A DNA stretch of 64,000 nt from positions 1 through 64,000 of the forward strand of contig JACOUT010000010.1 in NCBI GenBank assembly GCA_016177705.1, given 5' to 3'. A program made the position numbers and the translations under genes. The notes under the pieces were generated by a model. That model was not told where the DNA came from, did no database searches, and saw only the letters and a program-made list of their open reading frames with translations. Positions 9,709 through 17,688 of the stretch are shown one piece after another (the first letter of the stretch is position 1; the number at the start of each line of letters is the position of its first letter). This stretch comes from Deltaproteobacteria bacterium. Its GTDB lineage: Bacteria > Myxococcota > UBA727 > VGSZ01.

Positions 9709-10290
9709 ATGGCCACGCCGACCACCCCGGATCGGATCCTGAACGTTGCGGAGCGCCTCGCGCAGACGCAAGGGTTCAACGGTTTCTCCTATGCGGACAT
9801 CGCCAAGGAGGTGCGCATGACCAAGGCGAGCCTGCACTACCACTTCCCCTCCAAGGCCGACCTCGGGCGCCGCTTGCTCGAGCGCTACACGGCGGCGTTC
9901 GCGGCAGCGCTGCACGACATCGACGCCACCACTGAGCGCGCGGCCGACAAGCTCGAGCGCTACGCCGCGCTCTATCGGTCCGTGCTCGCCAAGAACCGCA
10001 TGTGCCTGTGCGGCATGCTGGCCTCCGAGTTCACCACGTTGCCCAAAGCCATGCGCGAGGGCGTGGTGGCGTTCTTCGTCGCCAACGAAGCGTGGGTCGC
10101 CAAGGTGCTCGACGAGGGGCTCGCGCAGGGTGCGCTGCGCTTCACGGGCCCCACGCCGGAGGCCGCCGCCCGCCTAGTCGCCTCGCTCGAGGGCGCGATG
10201 ATGCTCGCGCGCTCCTTTGGTGATCCGGTCCGCTTCGAGGCCGCGGCACGCACGTTGCTGACCGAGCTCGCCGCCCCGACGACTCAGTAG
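9709..10290 (+). CDS. TetR/AcrR-family transcriptional regulator
   Basis: The 193-residue protein has a typical TetR N-terminal helix-turn-helix (residues about 8-55, with 'FSYADIAKEVRMTKASLHYHF') and a helical ligand-binding C-terminal domain. The segment 'NRMCLCGMLASE' (about residues 97-108) contains two cysteines in the position where NemR/AcuR-like regulators sense electrophiles, so a thiol-reactive signal is conceivable. It is divergent from the redox operon, with a palindromic candidate operator between them, and most likely represses that operon. The ATG has only a close-set purine run as ribosome site. Confidence 0.92.
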   Translation: MATPTTPDRILNVAERLAQTQGFNGFSYADIAKEVRMTKASLHYHFPSKADLGRRLLERYTAAFAAALHDIDATTERAADKLERYAALYRSVLAKNRMCLCGMLASEFTTLPKAMREGVVAFFVANEAWVAKVLDEGLAQGALRFTGPTPEAAARLVASLEGAMMLARSFGDPVRFEAAARTLLTELAAPTTQ

Positions 10291-10323
10291 CACGCACCGA
10301 GAGAACGGACCGGCGCCCTCCCC

Positions 10324-10389
10324 GCCGAACCAACGCGGCTCGATCCGATCGCGGCGCTGCGCTACCAGGGGGCCGACCCGCCCTGGTGA
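10324..10389 (+). pseudogene. Vestigial C-terminus of a MacB/FtsX-type ABC permease
   Basis: Between the TetR gene and the peptidase, frame 1 reads 'TRLDPIAALRYQGADPPW' and a stop (10387-10389). This is the hallmark C-terminal motif of FtsX-family permeases; the intact permease at 5727-6935 ends 'ARLDPIEALRYE'. Nothing of the rest of a permease precedes it: the same frame runs straight back to the TetR stop codon. The stop overlaps the GTG of the M28 peptidase (GTGA), suggesting that the ancestral permease gene was coupled to it and was later deleted when the redox/TetR block joined. The match rests on about 11 residues. Confidence 0.5.
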
Positions 10390-12725
10390 ACGCAATGGTG
10401 TCCGGCTCGGCCTCACGCTCGCTCAACGAGAGCACCGGCTCGGCTCTCTCCGCGGTGCGCGCGGAGCAACCGGAGCCCGCCGGCGCCCGCGCGATCGCGT
10501 CGCTGTGTCTGCTGCTGGTGCTCGCGGCCGGGGTCTTTGCCGGTGTCGACGTGCTGCTGCCGCCGCGCGCACCGGCGAACGCGGTCGACGCCGCCCGGGC
10601 GCTCGCGTCGCTCCGGCGCATCTCGTTTCCGCGCCCGCTCGCGAGCGAGGCGCGCGACCAGGCGCTCGCCATCGTGGAACAAGAGGCGACCGCGTCCGGG
10701 GCGCACGTGAGCCGACATCGAGGCGTGGTCGCCGACGCGCGCGCGCGCGCCTTCGTCGTGGCCGACGACGTGGTGGCGGTGGTGCCGGGCGCGCGGCCCG
10801 ACCAGGCGGCGCGCGTGCTCATCGTCGCCCACGCCGACTCGGTCGCGAACGTCGGCGGCGCGGGCGACGACGGCCTGGGCGTCGCCATCGCGCTCGAGGC
10901 GCTGCGCGCCCACAAGAGCGCCACCCCGGTCGACGGTGACGTCGTCGTCGCGATCACGGGACAAGAGGAGGAGACGGTGGTGGCCGGCGGCGCGTTGTGG
11001 CACCGCTCACGCGAGCGCGCCGACGTCGTGCTCAACATCGACAGCGGCGGCACCAAGGGCCCGTTCTCCCTCTACGAGACGCGCGGCGGCAGCGCACCCA
11101 TCGGGCTCGCGCTCATGCGCGCGGCGCCCTGGACCTTCGTCACGTCGATCGTCGACGGCTTCACGCGCGTCTTCCTCGCCGACCTCGGCGACAGCCGCAC
11201 CGAGCTCGGCGCCTTCGCGCGCGAGGGCGGCATGGGCGCGAGCTTCGGCCTGCTCGGCGGGCGGCGCTGCTACCACGCGCCGTGCGATCACGTCGCGGCC
11301 GCCGACGTGGCCGCGCTGCCCGCGGCCGCCTCGACCATGTTCGCGCTCGCGCGCGCGGCCGCGTCGCTGCCGAAGGACGCAGTCAAGGGCGCCGGCGACG
11401 GCGTGTTCCTGCGCCTCCCCGGCGTCGGGCTGGTGGCGCTGCCGGGCGCGGGTGCGCTCGCGGGCGTGCTCGCCATCATCGTGCTCGGCGCCGCCGCGCT
11501 CGTCGCCGGCGTCTTTCGGCGTGCGCGCGACCTGCTCGTCGGCATGTTGGTGCTGCCGCTCGCGCTCGTGGTGGCCGCGACCATGACGGCGCTGGTGCGG
11601 GTGTCGGCGACGCTCGTGCTCGGCGCTGCGGGTGTGACCGCGCAGGAGCCGCTCGTCGTCGGTGCGGCGCTGCTGGCGGGCGCCGGCGCGGCGCTGCCGC
11701 TGGCGCGCCTCGGGCGCCGGCGCACGGGCGCCTTTGCCTGCGGCGCCGCCGTCTGGTGGGCCCTTGCCGCAGGTGCTGCCGCCGTGGGCTCGACCGTGCT
11801 CGGCGGCACGGTCGGCCTGCTCGCGTCGTTCGTGGCGCTCGCGGCGCTGCTCGCGCTGCCGTTCGGCGCGCGCGCCGCGCCGCTGTCCCTCGTGCTCGTC
11901 GCGGTCGCGCTGGTCGCCGCCGTGCAGGTCGGCGTCGTGCTCGCGCTGACCGCGCCCGATCTCGACGCGACGCTGGTGGCCGCCTTCGGGGTGCTGGTCG
12001 CGGGCCTGGTCACCGCTGCGCTGGCGCCGCTCGCCGCGCGCGCGTTCGGCGCCCTCGTCTGGCTGGTGGCCGTGGCGCTGCTCGCCTGTTCGGTGGCGGC
12101 GCTGGGGCTCGCCGTCAAGCGCGGTGACTTCGACGCCGCGCACCCACGCCCCGTCACCATCTGTTACGGGCAGTGGGCCGAGGGCGCGGCGCTGTTCAGC
12201 GACGAGTCCCCGACGTCGAGCTGGACCACGGCGCGCCTCGGCCCGCGCGCGTCCCACGCCACGCTCGCGCCGCTCTTTCCTGGATCCCGCGCGCCCCGCC
12301 TGGCGGCGCCGGTGGCGAGCGCGCGGCTCGGTGCCCCCGAGGTGCGGCTGGTCGAGAGTCGCGCGCGCGCCGGCGGCAGGATCTGGCGCGTCCAGGTGCG
12401 CTCGACGCGCGGCGCGCGCGAGCTGCACGTGAGCCTGCACACCAACGCCGACCTGCGGCTGCGTGGCGCGCACGTCGAGGGCGAAGGGCTCGCGCCCTGT
12501 GGCGCGCGCTCGCCCGAGCCGTGCAGCTTCCGCGTGCTGGGCGCGCCCGACGTCGTCATCGAGCTCGACGTCGACGGCAACGGCGCGCTCGACCTCACGG
12601 TGGCGGACGTGACCATCGGCTTGCCGCCGTCCTACGCGATCGCGAGCTGGCCTCGCGGCATCGCGCCCTCGGCCGACGGTGAGCGCTCCCTGGTCGCGCG
12701 CCGCGTGCAACTGAGCGCGCCGTGA
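10386..12725 (+). CDS. Membrane-embedded M28-family zinc aminopeptidase
   Basis: The 779-residue protein has one N-terminal transmembrane helix (about 37-57), an M28 peptidase domain (about 85-330), a multi-pass hydrophobic block (about 350-570) and a C-terminal beta-rich extracytoplasmic domain (about 590-779). Expected metal ligands are visible: 'AHADS' (H149, D151), 'GAGDD' (D161), 'GQEEE' (E194/E195), 'NIDSGG' (D219) and 'CYHAPCDH' (H297). The layout resembles ER-type Fxna/ERMP1 peptidases, with the catalytic domain preceding membrane helices. The start is GTG 10386, overlapping a vestigial stop, or ATG 10395. Confidence 0.85.
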   Translation: MNAMVSGSASRSLNESTGSALSAVRAEQPEPAGARAIASLCLLLVLAAGVFAGVDVLLPPRAPANAVDAARALASLRRISFPRPLASEARDQALAIVEQEATASGAHVSRHRGVVADARARAFVVADDVVAVVPGARPDQAARVLIVAHADSVANVGGAGDDGLGVAIALEALRAHKSATPVDGDVVVAITGQEEETVVAGGALWHRSRERADVVLNIDSGGTKGPFSLYETRGGSAPIGLALMRAAPWTFVTSIVDGFTRVFLADLGDSRTELGAFAREGGMGASFGLLGGRRCYHAPCDHVAAADVAALPAAASTMFALARAAASLPKDAVKGAGDGVFLRLPGVGLVALPGAGALAGVLAIIVLGAAALVAGVFRRARDLLVGMLVLPLALVVAATMTALVRVSATLVLGAAGVTAQEPLVVGAALLAGAGAALPLARLGRRRTGAFACGAAVWWALAAGAAAVGSTVLGGTVGLLASFVALAALLALPFGARAAPLSLVLVAVALVAAVQVGVVLALTAPDLDATLVAAFGVLVAGLVTAALAPLAARAFGALVWLVAVALLACSVAALGLAVKRGDFDAAHPRPVTICYGQWAEGAALFSDESPTSSWTTARLGPRASHATLAPLFPGSRAPRLAAPVASARLGAPEVRLVESRARAGGRIWRVQVRSTRGARELHVSLHTNADLRLRGAHVEGEGLAPCGARSPEPCSFRVLGAPDVVIELDVDGNGALDLTVADVTIGLPPSYAIASWPRGIAPSADGERSLVARRVQLSAP

Positions 12726-12798
12726 CCTCGCCGTGAGCTCGCCGTGACCACGGCTGTGCGCTCACGTCGCCGACGAGGGAGGGTGTAGCCTGCCTCGC

Positions 12799-14091
12799 AT
12801 GCGCGCCCACATCGCCCTCGCGGTCGTCGCCGTCCTGGTCGCGGGCGCGTGCTCCGGCAAGCGCGCCCCCACGCCGACGTCGTTCTTCGCCGATCACTTC
12901 GCGAGCTACTGGATCCCCTGCTCCAAGGGCGAGCCGTGCGCCCTGCCCGACGACAAGCGCGCCGGTCTGTCGCCCGCGCTGCTCGAGCGCGTGCTCGCGG
13001 TCGGCGCGGCCTACCCCGATCGCGCAGCGGTGACCGCGGCGTCGGCGCAGCTCGACGAGGCGCTGGCGGCGGCGGCCGTGCCCGTGCTCATCGACGTGCA
13101 GCCGTGGCAGGACACCACGCTCCTGCTCGCCTACGAACTGGTGGCCAAGCGCGTCTGGCGTCACGGCGACAAGGCGCTGCCGGTGGTGCGCGTCCACCGC
13201 CTCGACCACACCAACATCGAGCCGGCGTGGCTCGGGCATGCGGGTCGCGCCGCGCCGCTGGTGCTGCTCGACAAGCTCGAGATCGAGCTGCTCGACAACC
13301 TGCGAAACCAACGCGCGACCGACGGCAACGTCGTCGACGCCGCGGTGCGCAAGAGCTGGCGGGCGCTCGCCGAGCGGGCCATCGGCACGGCCGTGCTCAC
13401 CGGTGCCATCGACGCCCTGGCGCAGCGAGACGAGCTGCACAAGAAGCTCGAGGACAGCTTTCAGAGCAAGCGCGTGCACGTGCCCTATCCAGAGCGGCTC
13501 TTGCTCGGCGAGGACTACTTCGAGCGCCTGTCGCCGTACGCCGATCCGCAGCGAAGCGGCGGCCCGCTGTTCATGCGCACCGATCTGAAGGCACTGCGCG
13601 CGGCCGATCGGGCGCTCGGCGAGGACGCCGTCTTGCAGGCGCTGCACAAGCTGCGCGACCTCGAGGCCAGCGCCACCGAGGCGCACGAGGTGCACCACGC
13701 CGTGCACGGCACGCTCGATCCGGCGGCGGTGCCGGCGGACGTGATGGAGGCCCTCGGCGACGACGATCTGCAGTTCGGTGTCTCGACCGACGGCGAGCTG
13801 CGCGCGTATCTCGGAGAGCTGCACGACGCCGAGGCGCCGCCGTGCCTGGCGCTCGGGCGCCTCGCGCGCATCCTCGCCGGCGCGCGCTCGCCGCGCACGC
13901 CGCACCACTACGCGGCGCGCGTGGCCTTTAAGCACCTGCATGGCGGCGAGTGGTTGACCTCGGCCGCGGCGGTGGCCGGCGCGGTCGAGCAGTTGTGCGC
14001 GCTCGATGACGCCGCGCTCCGAAAGAAGGCGGCCGACGCGTGGACCGCGATCTACCGAGAGCCGATGCCGGCGATCGCTCGAGCGCCGTAG
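12799..14091 (+). CDS. Lipoprotein with HExxH motif, putative metalloprotein
   Basis: The 430-residue product begins with a lipoprotein signal (Cys18 in 'VAGACSG') and is otherwise helical with many charged residues. Residues 296-300 read H-E-V-H-H, matching the zincin consensus HExxH, in the helical context 'ATEAHEVHHAVHG'; acidic candidates for a third ligand follow at about 333-345. No known peptidase family was recognised from the rest. The gene stands alone, 73 bp after the M28 peptidase on the same strand. It could be a surface metalloprotease, but a chance HExxH in a His/Glu-rich helix is also possible. Confidence 0.6.
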   Translation: MRAHIALAVVAVLVAGACSGKRAPTPTSFFADHFASYWIPCSKGEPCALPDDKRAGLSPALLERVLAVGAAYPDRAAVTAASAQLDEALAAAAVPVLIDVQPWQDTTLLLAYELVAKRVWRHGDKALPVVRVHRLDHTNIEPAWLGHAGRAAPLVLLDKLEIELLDNLRNQRATDGNVVDAAVRKSWRALAERAIGTAVLTGAIDALAQRDELHKKLEDSFQSKRVHVPYPERLLLGEDYFERLSPYADPQRSGGPLFMRTDLKALRAADRALGEDAVLQALHKLRDLEASATEAHEVHHAVHGTLDPAAVPADVMEALGDDDLQFGVSTDGELRAYLGELHDAEAPPCLALGRLARILAGARSPRTPHHYAARVAFKHLHGGEWLTSAAAVAGAVEQLCALDDAALRKKAADAWTAIYREPMPAIARAP

Positions 14092-14223
14092 GCGAGTGCC
14101 GCCGCACCAGGAAGCGCTGCGGGCGCGTTGGCGCACCGCGGCATTCCAGCATCGGGCAATAGGTGGGCTCATGTAGGCAACTCCCCTACCGATCCCGCCG
14201 AAACACCGTGGCGGAGGTCGACC

Positions 14224-15264
14224 ATGCCCACCGTCAGCGCCGCCCGCGACCAGATCCTCACCCGCGTCCAGACCCAGCTCGTGAAAGACGCCCTCGCCGC
14301 CAGCGGCAAGGGCGGCGTGCTCTCCAAGGCCGAGCAGGAGAAGCTCGATCGCGACGACGTCTTGAAGAGCGCTGCCATGGAGCTGCGCCGAAATGGCGGC
14401 AAGGGCGCGCAGGTGCGGCTGGCCCCGCTCGTCGACGCGGCGGCGAACAAGGTGATCGGCGCGCTCGACGGCGTCGACAAGCCCGGTCGCGGCAAGGGCA
14501 AGATCTCACGCGCCGAGGCGCGCGAGGCCGTGGCCAGCAAGGGCGACGCCGGCTTTCGCATCGGCCGCGCCTTCGAGCTGCTGACCGGCGCGAGCCTCGA
14601 GGCCAAGGGCGGCGCGTCGCCGGCGCTCGCCGCTGCGGTGCAGCGTCACCTGGCGGCGCAGGGCTTCTCCATGCTGTCGTCCTTGAAGGCCGACGAGCCG
14701 AGCGCCTGGGTGCAGAAGAAGATCGAGGACACGCTCGACACCTGGGGCGGCGACGGCGTCATGGCCCAAGGCCGCCTCAAGCTCGACGGCCAGACCGTGC
14801 ACGTCGCCACTGCGACGACGTGGAAGCGCGACACGCTCATCGAGATCATCGGCCTGTTCGACGGCGAGGGCCGCGCGCTCGGCCGCGCGCGCATCGTGCG
14901 CGACAACGACTCCTTCACCATGCAGATGCATGCCACCGATCTGGCCGGGCAAGCGGGCGCCAAGCTCGCTTCGACCTCGGCAGGCACGCCGCCGCCCAAG
15001 GCGTGGGTGGACGCGCTCAAGGCGCACCTGAAGACCAAGTTCGACAACGGCGACGACATGGGCGTGGACATCGACACCCCGGCCTTGCCCGCGGCGCTGC
15101 TCCCCGCCTACCAGTTCCTCGAGCGCAACACGCCCGACGGCACCGGGCTGTCGCGCGTCGACTTCCAGGGCCGCACGGCCTACGTGCTGCACGACTACTC
15201 CTGCGTGTCGTCGCACCACGTGTTCACGGCGGACGGCGCCATGCTCGAGACCTACAGCGGCTGA
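14224..15264 (+). CDS. Protein of unknown function with EF-hand-like segments
   Basis: The 346-residue protein lacks a signal peptide. Its N-terminal 110 residues contain two short helix-loop-helix elements, 'AASGKGGVLSKAEQEKL' and 'GRGKGKISRAEAREAV', that look like degenerate EF-hands. The same arrangement opens the endonuclease I protein at 34753 ('AAGKDRALTRDEAERCL', 'GNAVITVDEIDAAV'), so the two probably share a leading module. The C-terminal half (about 165-346) is a separate alpha/beta domain that was not identified. ATG 14224 has a good Shine-Dalgarno (GGAGG). Directly at its stop codon begins a long inverted repeat. Confidence 0.65.
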   Translation: MPTVSAARDQILTRVQTQLVKDALAASGKGGVLSKAEQEKLDRDDVLKSAAMELRRNGGKGAQVRLAPLVDAAANKVIGALDGVDKPGRGKGKISRAEAREAVASKGDAGFRIGRAFELLTGASLEAKGGASPALAAAVQRHLAAQGFSMLSSLKADEPSAWVQKKIEDTLDTWGGDGVMAQGRLKLDGQTVHVATATTWKRDTLIEIIGLFDGEGRALGRARIVRDNDSFTMQMHATDLAGQAGAKLASTSAGTPPPKAWVDALKAHLKTKFDNGDDMGVDIDTPALPAALLPAYQFLERNTPDGTGLSRVDFQGRTAYVLHDYSCVSSHHVFTADGAMLETYSG

Positions 15265-15409
15265 AGATGTGGCGGAGAACCTGCTGCGCAGCACGCTGGC
15301 TGCGTTGCGGGTCCCTCCGCTTCGGCGTCACGTACCGACGTACGCTCGCCTCGCGGCGCCCCCCGCGCCTTGCCATCGTGCTGCTCGCGACGGTTCTCCG
15401 CCACATCTT
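15264..15409. repeat. Long imperfect inverted repeat (hairpin element)
   Basis: The 18-bp arm AAGATGTGGCGGAGAACC (15264-15281) recurs as its exact reverse complement at 15392-15409. The intervening sequence also pairs partly with itself (for example CAGCACG near 15289 against CGTGCTG near 15378, and a CGTACGT-type core), so the whole 146-bp segment can fold into one long stem. It starts at the stop codon of the 14224 gene and ends just before the convergent Cys-rich gene. It may act as a two-way transcription terminator or be a REP/MITE-like repeat; no transposase is present. Confidence 0.7.
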
Positions 15410-15437
15410 GCGCAGCTCCACGGGCGAGAGGTGACGA

Positions 15438-16067
<630 letters not shown>

Positions 16068-16240
16068 GGTGGCCTCCGGAGCCCAAACGAGCCATCGCTG
16101 CACGCGCTGTGCCGCCGCGGGCCCGGGGCGCGCCGCGTCTTTGGGCCCGTAACCGTCGTGGATCCCGCGGCGGTGCGACCCCGAGATCGCACCAGCTCCC
16201 GTCGTCCGGGCGTGGTGGGAGAAGGCCTGCAGCGCCGTCG

Positions 16241-17044
16241 TCAACGCCCGCCGCTGAACTTGTTCCAGCGCCGATGCCCCTCGGACGCCGGGCGCGGGCC
16301 GGCGAGCGGCTTGTGCGGGAACCACAGCTTGCGCACGAAGCGCGTGAACACATGGTCTTCGCTCCACTGTCGACGGGTGAAGCCGTAGACGCCCGGCGCG
16401 TGGTGCTCGAGCGCGTCCCAACTGCCGCACAGCTCGCGCTCCGAGTAGATGGCGAAGGCCTCGTCCATGGCCGCGCGCCCGCCGAACACCGGCCGCAGGT
16501 GACCATAGGCGGCCTCTTGCTCCTTGGCGGTGAACGCGAGCGCGAACACGGCGTGCGCCAGCTCGTGCTCTACCAGCATCGGCGTGGTGTCGACGTGCTC
16601 ACGGCGCAGCGCGATGCGCGCCGCTGGCCATCGCTTGTCGCCCCAGAACAAGCCCGCCGCGTGCTCGAGCACGGCGGCGGGAAAGCCGAGCGCGACGAAG
16701 GAGCCGCCCTCGGGGACCAGGTCGACCGTGAGCGGCGGCGCGCTCGCGAGGCGCGCGGCCAGCGTCGGGTTGCCCGCGAGCTGGCGCGCCATGCGCTCGA
16801 GCACGCGCGTGGCCAGCTCCTTGGGGGCGCGGTGACGCTCGATGGTGACGCGCTCCTTGACCCATGCGCGCGCGCGCTCGACCCCGTCCTTTGGCGCAGC
16901 ACCGCCCTCGAAGGCGTCGCCGCCCGCGAGCACGGTGAAGGCGACCAGGGGGAAGCGACGCGCCGTGGCGTCGTCGAGCGCGCGCGCGTCGGGGCGCGAG
17001 CCGTCGGCGGTCTCGAAGCGATCGGCGAGCGCGCTCGTGCTCAC
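16241..17044 (-). CDS. Putative gluzincin-type zinc metallopeptidase
   Basis: The 267-residue protein has the zinc-binding helix H-E-L-A-H at 160-164 in a convincing setting ('MLVEHELAHAVFALAF'), and a downstream helix 'MDEAFAIYSE' whose Glu195 is spaced to be the third ligand, as in gluzincins. No signal peptide is evident, so it is probably cytoplasmic. The N-terminal 130 residues are not recognised. GTG 17044 overlaps the glutathione transferase stop by 4 bp; the longer upstream frame is the antisense-like shadow of that gene. Coupling suggests the two are made together. Confidence 0.75.
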   Translation of the reverse strand: MSTSALADRFETADGSRPDARALDDATARRFPLVAFTVLAGGDAFEGGAAPKDGVERARAWVKERVTIERHRAPKELATRVLERMARQLAGNPTLAARLASAPPLTVDLVPEGGSFVALGFPAAVLEHAAGLFWGDKRWPAARIALRREHVDTTPMLVEHELAHAVFALAFTAKEQEAAYGHLRPVFGGRAAMDEAFAIYSERELCGSWDALEHHAPGVYGFTRRQWSEDHVFTRFVRKLWFPHKPLAGPRPASEGHRRWNKFSGGR

Positions 17045-17673
17045 GGCTCCGCGAGCGCGGCCTGTTTCCACTCTTGCATGGCGGGCAGGGCCCAGATGGC
17101 GTCGACGTAGGCGCGTGCCTGCTCGTCGATGGGGATGCCATAGCTCGTGATGCGCGCCACCACCGGCGCGTACATGCAGTCGGCGATGTTCGGCTTGGCG
17201 CCGAACAAATACGGCCCGCCGGAGCCGAAGCGCTCGCGCGTCTCGCGCCAGATGCGCGTGATGCGATAGACGTCGGCGCCCGCCTCGGGGTTGATGGTCT
17301 GGCCCTCGAGGAGCTTCTTGAGGTCGAAGGGGCAGCTCCTGCGCAAGGGCAAGAAGCCCGCGTGCATCTCGTTCGAGATGGCGCGCGCGTGTGCCCGCGC
17401 GGCGCGCGGCACCGGCCACAGCTCGGGGTTGGTCTCGGCTACCGTCTCGCAGATGGCGAGCGACTCCCAGACCACCACGTCACCGTCGAGGTAGATGGGC
17501 ACCTTGCCGGCGGCGCTGGGTGCCGCCGCCTTGATGGCCGCCTTGGTCTCCTTCTTGTCGAGGAAGACCAGCTTCTCCTCGAAGTCGACGCCCGCGAGCT
17601 TGAGCGCGAGCCAGGGCCGCAGCGACCACGAGCTCTTGTTCTTGTCGCCGATGATCAGGGTGGGACGGCTCAT
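17041..17673 (-). CDS. Glutathione S-transferase family protein
   Basis: The 210-residue protein has the N-terminal thioredoxin-like GST fold ('LIIGDKNKSSWSLRPWLALK', then 'GKVPIYLDG' with the cis-Pro, and 'VWESLAICE', the glutathione-gamma-Glu contact) and the all-helical C-terminal domain ('ADCMYAPVV', an N-capping box variant). The catalytic region 'SSWSLRPW' points to a Ser-type GST with the dehydroascorbate-reductase/zeta-like appearance. ATG 17673 is chosen over GTG 17679 because GAGG precedes it at a suitable distance. It is coupled to the metallopeptidase gene downstream. Confidence 0.92.
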   Translation of the reverse strand: MSRPTLIIGDKNKSSWSLRPWLALKLAGVDFEEKLVFLDKKETKAAIKAAAPSAAGKVPIYLDGDVVVWESLAICETVAETNPELWPVPRAARAHARAISNEMHAGFLPLRRSCPFDLKKLLEGQTINPEAGADVYRITRIWRETRERFGSGGPYLFGAKPNIADCMYAPVVARITSYGIPIDEQARAYVDAIWALPAMQEWKQAALAEP

Positions 17674-17688
17674 GGACACCTCAGGGGA

